DNA of 64,000 nucleotides from Parachaetomium inaequale (GCA_033296685.1 MU854359.1:62001-126000), one strand, 5' to 3'; positions 9,201 to 20,923 are shown, counted from the stretch's first letter. Translations and numbers: made by a program. The notes: generated by a model from the letters alone, not told the origin.

Positions 9201-9720
9201 TTCCGGCAGCCCCCATCCAGGCTCGAGCGAGGCCGCTCCTGCAATCCAGCTCGCCGTCGAGAACCTCACCGCCATGAAGTGGAGTGATCTCTTTCCAAAC
9301 CCTGAGGGCTTGGGCGTATTCCTTCTCGGCCTTGCCGAATTCCTCGCAATGCAGATAGGCTTGGGCGAGACACGCCTTGGCATAGAGAACGTGCTCGTCT
9401 TGCTCCCGTGCGCCGAGCGCCAGGGCAGCGGCGATGACTTGGCTCAACCCGTGGGCAACTAGGCTTATTTCATCGTTGCAAGCTATGCGGAGCGCTGCTT
9501 TTTGAGCATCAAAACTGGGCTTGTTCAAAACAGCTGTCTCGGGATCCGTGCAACTCTGTCTAGCCGAGATATAGCCTTTTCGAAACCGCGTTTTGGCATC
9601 GGTCCACCTTTGAATGGCCAGTCGGGATGAATTCACCAGGTCAAGGTCCCACTGTGGGAGGGCTTGTCCGCCCGGTGTTCCATCTGCGCTTCCAGGAAGT
9701 GGCGGCGTCTGGCTGTCCAT
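6236..9720 (-). CDS. Subtilisin-like (S8) protease with TPR-like and coiled-coil N-terminus, presumed partner of the gasdermin
   Basis: Four exons: 9720-7740, 7685-7562, 7450-7045, 6976-6236. Introns are 54, 111 and 68 bp and all phases join; the product has 1,083 residues. The start is the ATG at 9720 (MDSQTPPLPG). Residues about 1-380 are helical, with TPR-like segments (for example LAQAYLHCEEFGKAEKEYAQAL) and no recognisable NB-ARC/NACHT. Residues about 450-650 are an Arg/Lys/Glu/Ala coiled coil built of near-repeats of DDARRKEKARLA. The C-terminal domain is a complete S8 protease: D736 (VIDTG), H794 (DGHGTF), oxyanion N883 (AATGN), S971 (GTSFATP). There is no signal peptide, so it should act in the cytosol. 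It is convergent with the gasdermin-like gene, as in Podospora het-Q1/het-Q2, where the protease triggers the gasdermin. The N-terminal module is the likely sensor (inference). Confidence 0.8.
7960..8360 (-). repeat. Degenerate tandem repeats encoding the coiled coil of the S8 protease
   Basis: Units around CTTCTCTTTGCGTCGTGCGT recur at about 7890, 7998, 8103, 8168 and 8261. A 71-bp block (8017-8087) recurs at 8281-8351 with a single mismatch, a shift of 264 bp (88 codons), so the frame is kept. The near identity points to recent unequal exchange or gene conversion. Confidence 0.85.
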
Positions 9721-12285
9721 GAGGAGATTGGGTTTGGTGAAGAGACAAACTCGAGACGCGATATGAAGCAAACCCCAAGCTCTTCGGTTACTGAGGGCTC
9801 GCGGAAAATAGCTCGGAGCACATCGGAGGCTGGCTGAACTGAAGCTGGTTGTGGCAGAGCCGCGTCTTCCCCCTCCTTTGGGAGAGTCCACAGACCCCAC
9901 GTTGCTATCTGCAGCTAGGTTACATGCATCACTCGGCCACACAGCCAACCAAGGCGAGTCTTAACCGCTGCACACCGTGCGAGAGTTTTGATCATTTTGT
10001 CGGGGGCTGGAACGCTCCCCACCCGGCCTCATTTTCTCCCGCCCAGAGCCTTGTGCTCAGTCGCCGACGTTGCCCTCAACGAAATCGAGTTCCGGTACGA
10101 AGTATTCGCCTAAATTCCAGAGTGAGTGGCGCGGTTGCTGGAAATGCCAGGGCAAGCAGGCGCGAGATAGTCATCCGCATAGCCCCAAGTTCCGTCTTGT
10201 TGCGTTTCATGATTTCATCCTTCCAGGTTGACATTCATTCTCAGCAGCCCTGCGTTCCTTGAAGCGCGGTGTGTCTAGTCGTTGCGGACGGCTGGCGGGC
10301 TTGAGTGACGCATGATGTTGCTCATCGACCGTCGCCCTCGACACCAACGAGGCAGGGGCTTTACCAGTCGAGAAGGGCTGGTCTTTAAGCTCGACCTGGC
10401 AATTGCTCTGAGCGACGGCCGACCTCGCCAAAGCCTTCCACGGACGCAACGCATGGGGCTTTCCTTTTGGGTCTCGCCGCCAACGATCTGAATACTGGGC
10501 AGTGCAGTGACGTGGGCTTCCGGAATTCCGCCTTCCCCCTACCCCCATGTCCGGCCCATCCAGCAGCTCCTGGGCGTATTCATCCAGGCCGGTTCGTCAA
10601 GAACAAGTCGCTTCAGCACGGCGCAACCCGGAAACCTGCTGCCAGCCCAGGGTCCGGGGCGGACGGGATGTTTGTGTCGCGAGTATAAAGAAAAGCATCA
10701 TGGCCGTCCGGAAATGGATTCCTCATCCCTCTGCGTCTGCCAAAGAGACATGCTCGTGGCTGCAATTCCTCTCGAGCCACTTGCAGCAGCCTCAGCCCGT
10801 CACGCAGACCTGACAGAGCCACGATCCTGCATCGGCCCGCGCGGGCAGCGATTTCCAGCCGCCGCATCCCTGGTGGCATCGACTCGTCCATCGCGGACTA
10901 CTGATGTCGCCCACAATCTCCTGATCCGAGGTCTCAGATCCTGCAACTCCCCAAGAGGAACCACAACCTCGACGAGCATGCACGCCCCCAAGGCTCCTGA
11001 TGCTGACGTCGCTGGCTAGCTGCTGCACAGTGCTGAGGCCGAGGCACATGCCGGGGGCGTGGCTGTCTTGCGAAGACGGCGTAAACAGGCGGTACTTGGG
11101 TTCGAAATCATGCCCGCGCCCGTGTCCTTGCCGTCGGATGCGTTGGCTGCCTTGTCCGCCGCTGCACGCCCTTTAGCCCGGTTCCGATGCGGCCGGCGCT
11201 GTGTACTTGATTGTATTCCCTACGATGTTCTCGACGGCCGTTGGTTGGCATTCCGTCGGTGTCTTGGATGCGTATCGTGACGAGTTTTGTGGACGGCCGA
11301 GCACCGAATGGTCCGCTCTGTGTCCGGGCCTCGACCGGTCTGGTTGGAAGGGCGGCACTAGTCGGAAGCCGCGCAATGCTGGATCAGTTGTTCGGAGTTG
11401 TGGTTCTGTCTGATTCCCACGTTTCGAGATGGCCGTGATGGGAACGCAGCCGGTGGTCCTGGCGGGAACGGGGCAGCAGAGGTAGCTAAGGATGGCCGTC
11501 AGCAACGTCGGCTAACCGAACCGGGAGGGTAGACGGGGCCAACTCACGCTGCACCCTCGCGCTGCCTCAGCCCTCCAAGCTCGACCTCAACCTTCAGACA
11601 AGCCGCGGCGAGGCGAAGGCATCGCTATCGCTCTCCGGAGGCAGACAGGGCGGTAGGGTTTCGCATGGCTGCGATTTGATGGCATCATGGAATCGCGTTC
11701 GGGAAGGCCATGCTGTCCAGGAGTTGCGGGTGATGATCCGGTGTGCAGGGGCTGGGACCTTGGGTGCCAATGGAAATTCTGGAAATTCATGGCGGGTTTC
11801 GGATTGAATTGCCGGGCTTCCCCACAGCGGACGCTCTGCTCCGAAAACTGCCGAGACCAGCGCCACTGCAAGCTGGGGCTGAACTCGGCCCGGGGATTGA
11901 GATTGGTGGTGTGGCTTCGACCACCGACCAATTATCTTACCAGAATCAGCTGCTAGCTCAGACCAAGGCACCTCGAGTCCTCGACCCGACATGATGGAGA
12001 CAGGAACGCGTCGCCGTGTCCACTGTCGGAGAAGCCAACGCGGCAAGCAATCAAATGAAACGGTGCGCCTCGCCCTGCTTGCCCTGCCAGGCTCTCGTCA
12101 CGAGCCGCGTCGCAGATTTTTCGCCCCCAACGCGCAGGCCGCAGCGCAGCCACAGCCAAGTCCGAACCTTGCATTGATTGCCATTGCCTGGAGCCTGACC
12201 AACAGACGAGATGGGGCAGGGGTGGGCCTCAGCCGTCAAGACCCCCTGACGCCTCACTCGACTCTGCTCGTCGATCGCCAAAACA
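9721..12285. other. Long intergenic region, no supported gene
   Basis: 2.5 kb upstream of both the S8 protease (minus) and the DUF3405 gene (plus). Open frames of up to 170 codons occur on both strands, but they overlap one another, lack domains and show no intron structure. No tRNA, repeat or transposon was recognised. Confidence 0.45.
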
Positions 12286-14335
12286 ATGAAAACAGTGAAA
12301 ACACACAATCGCCGGGGCCCGCCAACCCCGGACACGACCATGACCAACCTCACCCGGACGCGCATCCTCATCTTTGTGCTCGTGGCGCTGGCACTGGGCC
12401 TCGTGGGCACGCACCTCTTACTGCGTGACGAGGCGCCCCTCGAGACGCTGCCTGCGAGCCACGGCCAGCCGGACCCGAACCTCAGGCCGAGCATCAAGAC
12501 CGCCCCGGGCAGCGAAACAGAAATCAAACAATGGACCGCCGCGCCGCCACGGACGCCCTGCGTGGGGCCGAGAGGACTGGACCTTGGCCCGGAGAACGAC
12601 GACAACCCGCGTGAGAAGGCCATCGATATCCGTAAGTCCACCCGCTGCCAGCTCAGCCTCAGTCCTAACCCCAGCAGCATATCCGCGCCCGTTTGCGGGC
12701 TCGCACGGTCTCATGGGCTTGAGCCGCACCTGGATGACAGCCGCTGACCGCTATGGGCCGTACGGCTGGGGCGACGACAAGAAAACCGTGGCGTGGAGCT
12801 CGGTGGACTGGGCCGCGCTGCAGAACCAGTGCCTCGAGCGCAACGCCCCGAGATTCAAACAGCCCACGCCCATCCAGCCCGAGCGGCGCTTCCGCATGCG
12901 CGAGGCCGGCGAAGAGGTGAGAATGCCCGTGGTCGAGCCGCAGCCAGACGTCCCGCGGACCGCCATCGTGTTCCGCGCCTGGGAGGGCTACAACTACACG
13001 GCCGAGGACCTGGTCAACCTGCGCGCGACCACGGCCGAGACGGCGCTGCGCTTCGGCGGCGAGTACACCGTCTTCCTGCTCGTCAATGTCAAGGACAAGG
13101 ACCGCAACATCTTTGGCAGCGAGCAAAACTACACCCGTGCCGTCCAGGAGCTCGTGCCCCCCGAGTTCCAGGGCATGGCGGTGCTGTTCGACGAGACGCT
13201 CCTCGAGAGCTGGTACCCCGCCATCGAGACGCACATCACCACGTACCAGGTCATGCAGCCGCTGCAGCTGTTTGGCCACTTTTACCCGGAGTTCGACCAC
13301 TTCTGGCAGCTCGAGCTGGACCTCCGCTTCACGGGGCACGCCGGGCGCTACCTGGCGGCCATGTCCGACTTTGCGCGCGCGCAGCCGCGCAAGCAGGCCA
13401 TGGAGCGCAGCACGTGGTTCTACATACCCGAGTTCCACCACGGCTACGCGGATTTGTTAGTAGCCATCAACGCATCGCTCGAGGGCGGCGGCGGGCTGGG
13501 ATGGGGCACCAAGATCGATGACTTTGAGCCCGTCGGGCCGCGGCCGCCGGTCGACGACCCCTTGGAGGACAACTTTGCGTGGGGCGTCGGCGAGGAGGCC
13601 GACTTCATCGCCGTCGGGCCGTGCGCCCACGTCCAGTACATGGTGGACTGGGCGTGGCGCAACTGGTACCAGGGGCTCCGGGCCGGCACCAAGACGCCGC
13701 GCTGGATGTGCCAGCCGGCCATGGGCCGCGCCAGCAGGACGCTGCTGCAGGCCGCGCACCACGCCCAGGCCGTCCAGGGCCTCGCCGTGCACTCCGAGGC
13801 GACGCTGTCGTCGTTTGCGCTCTGGCACGGCCTCAAGCTCGTCGCGCCGCCGCACCCCGTCTTCCAGGACCCGCAGTGGCCGCTCGCCAAGATGAACGAG
13901 CTGTACAACGGGCCGGGGCACGTCGAGTCGCACCTGGAGCCGGGCATGGCCGGCATGGCGCACGGGGCGGCCATCTACGACATCACGCCGTGGGCCTACG
14001 TCACGACGGCGTCGTCGTTTTGGTACTCGTCGCCCTTCCCGGACAAGATCTATGATGCCTGGCTGTCGCGGGGGCCGGGGAACACAAGCGCCGAGGTGCC
14101 GTACGTGCTGTGGCGGAGCGAGGACGGGAGTGTCTACGCGCCGAATATGATGCTGCATCCGGTCAAGACGAATCGGAACATTGTGGACCTCCCGGCCGGA
14201 CCGGGGCCGCTGTTGTATGTGGCCATTGGCGGCGCGGTGGGCTTGGGGCTGGGCCTCGTAGGGGGCGGGTTCTGGTGGTGGAAGCGGAGGAGCCGGGGGA
14301 GCTATGCTCTGCTGAGGAAGGTAGATAGCGAGTAG
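12286..14335 (+). CDS. DUF3405 family protein, membrane-anchored
   Basis: Two exons: 12286-12631 and 12678-14335. The intron is 46 bp with donor GTAAGT and branch CTAAC; the acceptor is a CAGCAG tandem, so an alternative 3 bp earlier is possible. The product has 667 residues from ATG 12286; a second ATG at 12340 would shorten it by 18. Residues about 25-45 form a signal-anchor segment. The lumenal body contains the DUF3405 landmarks (SRTWMTAADRYGPYG, a TAIVFRAWEGYNYT strand, FYPEFDHFWQLELDLRFTGH, DWAWRNWYQGL). A second hydrophobic segment lies near the C-terminus (YVAIGGAVGLGLGLV) before a Trp/Arg-rich tail. DUF3405 is a fungal family of unknown activity. The WQLELD-type acidic motif and the topology look like a Golgi glycosyltransferase fold, but that is inference. 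Confidence 0.8.
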
Positions 14336-15107
14336 ATGGTCGTCTGGATATTGGGTAGTAATAATTTGAATAATCTCACCCCGTGTGTACTGCTTCAACT
14401 GTCGCTGATGTGGAAGAGACTTCTCGACGAGACACTGTTCACAAAAAAACGCAGGAACACCAGGTCCTTGGGTGATTGTGAGCGAAAGGATGAACAACTT
14501 AACATCAAGGTGATGGACTTAAGGGCCCTCAGAGCACATCGGCTCGTTCTCTCTCGTAAAGAAGTCACCAGATCATGCTGCGACCGGGATTTATAATCGC
14601 CATCATGATTCAAGCCAGGTTGAGGCAGTAATCAGAATCAACCGCTGTCCGAATCAGGCTCCAATTCCCATGGCAATATGAATACTTCCTTACCAGCTCG
14701 GTGTCTATCTGACTGGAGCTCGCAGGGGCTTTACTCTGGAATGCTCGAACAACTAAAGGAACTGATATGTGGCTGCTCTAGTTTTCAGAATGATTGGAAA
14801 AAATCTAAAATTGAGCCCAAATTTTCAATTTTCTTTTTCTTCCATCCAAAAATGGCCATCGCGCCGCGCTTTGGAAACTTCCCGAGTCTTCAGGCCTGCC
14901 CGGTTTTCCTCAGGCTCTCCCACTTCCCAAAACCCATCAACTCGAACCGACTGGCCGATCACAAACTTGTCAACCTCCAAGTTCCAACCCATCCAACTCC
15001 AACTTCATCCAAGCAAGTCACAGCATCAGTGATTTTCAAGGTGGCGCCTACTAATTCCTTTTTTTTATTCTCTCTTCCAGCCAATTTGTCACTACTCGGG
15101 CCGCACA
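14336..15107. other. Intergenic, probable 5' UTR of the next gene at its right end
   Basis: No gene recognised. A pyrimidine-rich tract ending CTCTTCCAG at about 15080 looks like the acceptor of a 5' UTR intron of the small gene that starts at 15108. Confidence 0.4.
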
Positions 15108-15613
15108 ATGCCATATGCCCAGAGCGATCCCCTGCATTTGCAGGTCAAGAAGCTAGAGGACATGCATACCGTGCTTGAGCACGAGAATGCCGCCCTCGCG
15201 GACGAGAACTTTACCCTCACGACAAACAATCATACGCTCAAGGACGAGACTGAGGCACTGAAGTGCCAGGTCAAGGATCTGAAGTCGGAGCTCGACAAAT
15301 CGGCCACGTCGCAGGCCGGCCAATACGGTAAGATGAGTCCTCTCACATTCTACGAAGCGCCACTTGCTAACCGCCGACACTAGTCCTGCCGCCCATCATC
15401 AACAGAGCCAAAGTTGCGTTCGACGCGAACGGGGCGCCCTTCAACATGGACAAGCCCGCCGGCGATTTCATGACCGACCCCTACATCCCTGGTTGGTTCG
15501 CCATTAGAGCTCCTCCGCATGTTATGCTGTACGTAATGACTCAGCGTGCCAACCGCGAGCGTCCAGGTGTGATGTGGTGGGGGAAGTTTGGCCGAGTCCA
15601 CGAAAGCAACTGA
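15108..15613 (+). CDS. Small coiled-coil protein, unknown function
   Basis: Two exons: 15108-15327 and 15384-15613. The 56-bp intron has donor GTAAGA, branch GCTAAC and acceptor TAG; the product has 149 residues. Residues about 8-70 show leucine/valine heptads with alternating acidic and basic positions (VKKLEDMHTVLEHENAALAD and on), a parallel coiled coil without a basic DNA-binding region. The second exon reads PPIINRAKVAFDANGAPFNM and ends in a short Trp/Arg-rich stretch. The ending is uncertain, because a GTACGT at about 15530 could start another intron and change the last 30 residues. No family recognised. Confidence 0.5.
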
Positions 15614-16796
15614 GATGGCAGCAGCAGCCGCCTGCTCGACTCGCGGGAATATGGCGTTGAGGGATGATGCGGGATAATAAAGTACACGGCGAAGAAAATA
15701 AGAGTTGTCAACACCGAGAATTCGGTTGCTGCCTTCTCAATGTTGTTCAGTCGTGTCCTGGTGCCTAGACGCCAGCTTACCGACTAGAGCCATTCGTATA
15801 GCCCCATTGCTCTCCACCGCCTCTATCCAGGCACCGTTTCTGCTTGCAAACTCCACCGAAACCCGTGTTGTACAGTGTTTCAGATGAGCCCCGAGCGACA
15901 ATGTCCGAATCCGAAGGTTCCAAGGTTGACAAATCGGGCTTGAAGAGCTGACGGCATCAGACAGTAATGGCTTCCTCCGACGAGTCAATGCTGCCCGATG
16001 GAACTGTGCCCGATGACCTCCCCCGCCGGATTGTGATTCTCCTCCACACCGCCGGTCCGGAGAAGTGGGTCTGCCGACCCGGAGCCGGGGCCCACATAAA
16101 CTCCGGCTGCCAAATCCATGCCCGCGGGCATCTCGGACTCGCATCACGTGCACGGGCAGCCAAGCCAAGGCAGCCTTTTCATGAGCCCAAACGGGTCGGG
16201 CAGCTGCCTGGGGATTGGCTGCGACGCCAGGCAGCAGCATTCGGGCCTGCAGCTCGCAGCTCGCGCAGCCAAAGAGGGGTGGGGTGACACCGAGACGGGA
16301 ATTTTGGCGCGCACTTTTGCAGGCACCGAAATAACGAAAGCACAATTCGCCTCGTTCGAGCGCCATGGCTCGCAAACGATCCCAAACCCGCCGTTGCCCG
16401 GGCCAGCGCTGACTGCCCCTTTGAGGACCTTGGCCGAGCCTGCCATGTGCCTTTTGTCCAGCGCGTCGCCGCTTGAGTCGCCGTCTTGAGGAATCGATAA
16501 TTCGAGATCGACCTGGACTCCTGAGAACAACTTGGAACCCCCCACTCATCCCGGCCTCACCGACAGCGACTAACCAAGGCGACGGCGCTTCCCTTACTCA
16601 GCTGAACGGGGCTCGAGTGGAACCGCGGCAGTTGCCCGACGACCTCAAGTACTCACCACAGCCTGGGTTGACCATCACCAAGCCTTCGATCAATGTGTTG
16701 ATCATCACGACTTTGGCACCGAGACGCCGCCTGGCGCGGCCACACCACAACAAACCCCCCTAAAGGTCGCCCTCAAACCCCAGAGGCCCGTCCGCC
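15614..16796. other. Intergenic, no supported gene
   Basis: Upstream region of the HeLo-like gene. A 270-codon minus-strand open frame (15737-16549) has unbiased Arg/Ala/Gly/Ser composition and no domain, and is taken as chance. Confidence 0.45.
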
Positions 16797-19700
16797 ATGG
16801 ACTCGTTCATCCCCATGGGCGGCGTGCAGCTGCCGGCGTTCCAGCGCCGGCTGAGCCGGCTGTACAACGACACCAAGAAGTCGTCCGACTTCGTCAAGGA
16901 CCCCGTCCACCATGCCGCCGCCGAGGCCGACCCCGAGATCAAGTCGCTGCACCGCAAGCTGCGCATCCAAAAGGACCGCCTCGTGACGTGGGGCCTCGAG
17001 TGGTCCGACCCGAACCAGTCGGCCGAGGTGCTGATCGACTCGTCGCTCTCCAAGGCCGGGCTCAGCGAGGTCGTCGGCAGCATCATGTCGACCATCAAGG
17101 ACATCCTCGCCGAGGCCGAGCCGCTGTGGAACAGCTCGCGCCGCCTGGCGGGCGAGCGCGTCGAGCCCGAGGCGCCCCCGCGCCGCGGCGAGAAGATCCG
17201 CATGGTCGTCTGGGACAAGAACCGTTTTGAAGACTTGATCCGCGACCTGACCACGTCCATCGACACGCTCTACGACCTCTCGCGGACGCGCTCGTCGCAG
17301 ACCTCGGCCGCTGTCCGGAGAATATCGGCGCCGTCGCCCGCCCCGGAGGACCTGCGCCCGTTCGAGTCGTCCCGGATCCAGACGCCACAGCAGATCGACC
17401 CCACCTCCCTAACCAACCTGCGCTCCATGCAGGCCGAGCCCATGACGGAGCTGGCCGCCCAGGAGCACTCGCGCGAGATCGTCTTCATGACCAAGCAGGC
17501 CTTTGCCGAGCTCACGCAGACGGCCGCCGGCGCACGCCAGCCGCACGCCCCGCTGCTGCTCGAGTACGCCTCGTTCGACTCCATCTACTCCATGACGGGC
17601 ATCTCGCCGCCCATGGCGCGCTTCGAGAAGGTGTCGGCCGGCCTGCAGGCGGAGCCGCAGCGCTCGCCCGGGTCGTGGACGGGCCTGCCGCGCCTGCTGG
17701 GCTACTTTGAGGACATGGACAACTCGCGGTTTGGGCTGGTGTACCAGTTCCCGCGCACCTTCAACCCCGTCACGTTCGAGCACCTCACGCAGAACCCGCT
17801 GTACAACCTGTGCTCGCTGGCCGACCTGCTGGCGCGCCCGGACTTTGAGCCCAAGCTCGAGGCCAAGTTCCGGCTCGCCGCGAACCTCGCCAACACCGTC
17901 TTTGACATGCACGCGCGGGGCATCACGCACGGCAACCTCGTGGGCGAGAACATCTCGTTCTGCAACGCCGTCGGCACGGACCCCGAGGTCAGCGGCATCA
18001 CGCAGGGCGAGGTCGACATCCGGCGCCCCCTGATCTCGTCGTTCGACCTCTTCACAGACCCGCAGTCGCCCGACGCGAGACCTTTCTCGCTGTACAAGCA
18101 CCCCCTGGACCCCCGAAACAGCGCCCAGTCGCCGCTGGCCAACAATGCCGACTCGAAGACGTTCGACCTCTACTCCCTCGCCATGGTGCTCCTGTCGGTC
18201 GGCCTGTGGACCAAGCTCGAGAACCTCGTGCCCAACATGCAGTCGCCGACGCTCCCGGAGTCGGTGCTCGAGCAGCTCGCCATCCGCTGCGGCTCGTTGT
18301 ACATGAAGGCCGTGCAGACCTGCTGGAACGCCGTCGACCAGGAGATGACGGGCGGCCATGTGACCGAGCAGATCGTGTCGCGCGTGCAGCTCAAGGCGAG
18401 CCGCTACCTCGAGGCCTGCTGCATCCTCGACGGCGTCAGCAACCTGGAGGAGCGGCTGGGCGACGACCTGGGCGAGCGCCGGCCGGAGCCCGTGCCGATT
18501 TCAGCGGGCCCGTCGGTGCGCCGGTCGGAGAAGCGGTCTGAGAGCAAGCCTGAGAGCAGAGTCGCCCAGGCAGAGGCGCAGGAGAGCCAAGGTAGGCCAT
18601 CCCGCCGGCATATTCCAGGTTGGAACCAACTAAACAACCAGCAGAGTCCAAACCCTCCAGGAAAACGCGGCTGTACCCCCAGATCCCCCTCCCCCCCGAC
18701 ATCATCGAAAAGTGGAACACGGTCTTCATGCCGCAGATCAACAGCGCGCTGCGCCACTTCTACCGCAAGAACCCCGAGTCGGTCGAGATCTCGCTCGAGT
18801 CGATCGGCGAGAGCCCGCAGCGGACCAAGCCGACGGTGCTCGTCGTGTGCACATCCGTCAGCAAGGTCAAGGCCATCCTCAAGAAGAAGCTGGGCGACCT
18901 GTTCGACGGGCCCGCGGGCGTCGCGCTCAAGGTGTGCCGCGGCCAGGTGTTGCGCTCCCGGAAACAGCCCAGCCGCAGCATGGCCAAGGCCGTCGACGAC
19001 GGCCAGGACGAGGTGGCGGCGGCCAACCCGGACTTCCAGGAGCGGCCCAAGAACGGCGCCAGCATCGGCGCGTGGATCGGCGACCGCCACCTGCCCCCCG
19101 TGAGCCTCGGCGGCATCATCACGGTCGACGACATGCAGTACGGCATGACGGTGCACCACATGCTGGACGACCCGGACCAGGCCGCGGCGGCGGCGGGAAA
19201 AGGCGGCGCGCCGCGGAGCATGGCCGGCCCGCGGACGGACCTGGCGGCGTGGTATGCCGAGCAGTACCAGCACAGCGAGTCGGACCCCGACAGCGCTAGC
19301 GAGGGCTACGCGTGCGAGTTTTCCGACTCCGACTCGGACACGCTCTCCGAGTCGGCCATCACCAGCGACTACTCGGACGAGGACGAGGACGAGGACGAGC
19401 AGTTCACCGAGCCCGGCGACATCCCGGGCGTCGAGCCGGGGTGCGGCGAAGGGTACATCATCACGCAGCCGGCGCTCGACGACGTGCCCGACGGCTTTTA
19501 TCCGTCGGCCGAGACCGAGGACGAGGACCACCTCGACACGTACACGGTCGGCGAGGTGTACGCGTCGAGCGGGATCCGGCGGCGCACCGAGAACGGGCTG
19601 CTGCACGAGATCGACTGGGCGCTGTTCGAGTTCAGCGGCGACCGCATCCCCGAGGGCAACCTCATCCCGCAGATCCAGTCGGCGGCCAAGGCCCGGCGCT

Positions 19701-20488
19701 TCTCGTGGGTCAGCGAGCCCGAGGACGACCCCGTCGTCCACCCGACGTCGGTCGTGCCGTCGTCCAGCCTGCCGGGGCTCGAGGTGCAGTGCATGGCGCG
19801 CACCAGCGGCCTGCAGAGCGGGCTCGTGCTGCAGGCCGTGGCGTCCGTCAAGATCTACGGGCGCGTCTCGCCCAGCCAGATCTACCAGGTATCGGGGACG
19901 CAGCAGCCCCAAGTCCAGCCACAGCCTGGTACCCGGCGCGCCGCCCTGCCCATGGGCATCCCCGGCGACAGCGGCGCGTGGGTGGTGGACCGCGACCAGG
20001 GCGCCGTGTGCGGGCACATCCTCGCGTGGAGCGAGCGCAAGCGCGTGGCCTACATCTGCCCGATGGACGTGCTGCTGCTGGACATTGCCGAGACGCTCGA
20101 GGCCAACGAGATCCGGCTGCCCGGGGGGGAGGTCATCTTCTCGCGCAAGACGGTTCGAGACAAAGTGGCGCGCGCGTCGACGCAGTTGAGCTGCTTCAGC
20201 CGCATGAGCGGGCTGAGCAGGGTGTCGGAGCAGGTGTCGGAGCTGGACGACGAGGACGAGCAGGAGCGGGCGCCGAGCCTGGTGTCGCCGCTGCAGAAGC
20301 GGCAGTCGAGCCGGCGGTCGCAGTTTAGCCAGCGGGGGTCGTTCCTGGCGCAGGGTGCGGGGGGGCCGAAGGAGGAGGATGATGATTCGTTTGACGAGGC
20401 GGTCGAGGTCGACTTGCCAGGGGATTTCAAGGAGCTGCAGCTGTCGGAGAAGGACGTGTCGGTGGGCGTGATGCGGTGGGTTGCGTGA
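16797..20488 (+). CDS. HeLo-like / pseudokinase / trypsin-like protease fusion (MLKL-like architecture)
   Basis: Two exons: 16797-18591 and 18645-20488. The intron is 53 bp with branch CTAAAC and a CAGCAG acceptor (18642 is also possible); the product has 1,212 residues. Residues about 1-165 are helical and resemble the HeLo-type domain of fungal cell-death proteins (RIQKDRLVTWGLEWSD, SEVVGSIMSTIKDILAEAEP). Residues about 230-530 follow a kinase fold whose catalytic signatures are degenerate: HRD/N is replaced by ITHGNLVGEN and DFG by SSFDLF, hence a pseudokinase. The second exon encodes a trypsin-like protease with His about 769/770 (TVHHML), Asp about 922 (IDWALFEF) and Ser about 1041 (GIPGDSGAWV), and an ARTSGLQ strand typical of fungal members. 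An acidic Ser/Asp stretch (about 825-850) interrupts it between His and Asp. No signal peptide or membrane segment. The expected role is programmed cell death or non-self response; the substrate is unknown. Confidence 0.75.
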
Positions 20489-20923
20489 TACCAGTTTCAC
20501 TGTATGTAATCAGCGTTGGCATGATGGTATATATGACTTGATCCTTCTACTATTTGGCACCAATTTATTAGTCTGGGCACTATTACCTTGGACACTCTGT
20601 TTACTTGGGTCTGGGTAGAGTTTCTGTTCATTGACTCGAAATAGAAGACTACAGACGCCAGCACAGAGTCGCCAGGAAACAGACTGCTGCCGTTAAGAGA
20701 GGGTATATGCTAGTGATACAACAAAGGAGAGCCAAAATACAATTTGATTGCCACCCGCCCGACTTTTATCATCCTGCCCTCACAAACACCTCCCGGCGTC
20801 GCTGAATGGATCAAACGCTCGGAGTCATGTCATCATCATCCCGGTTCCTCCACGCGTTCCCTCCCCCTAGTTCCTTCACCCTCACTCTCCCACCCTTAAT
20901 CCCCCCTTAATCCCCCACCCCCC
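20489..20923. other. Convergent 3' intergenic region
   Basis: Lies between the stop of the HeLo-like fusion gene and the stop of the minus-strand KDEL-ending gene. AT-richer than the coding flanks, as expected for 3' UTRs and polyadenylation sites. No gene seen. Confidence 0.5.

Noticed and set aside
11085..11115. B-box-like GGGTTCGAAATC
   Set aside because: No A box at the right distance and no cloverleaf.
15737..16549. 270-codon minus-strand frame in an intergenic region
   Set aside because: No homology-like pattern, no start context, composition like translated non-coding GC-rich DNA.
18404..20500. 698-codon open frame on the minus strand, antisense to the HeLo/pseudokinase/protease gene
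   Set aside because: Composition (Arg, Leu, His, Val without domains) is the usual shadow of a GC-rich third-position-biased gene; the sense strand has clear domains.
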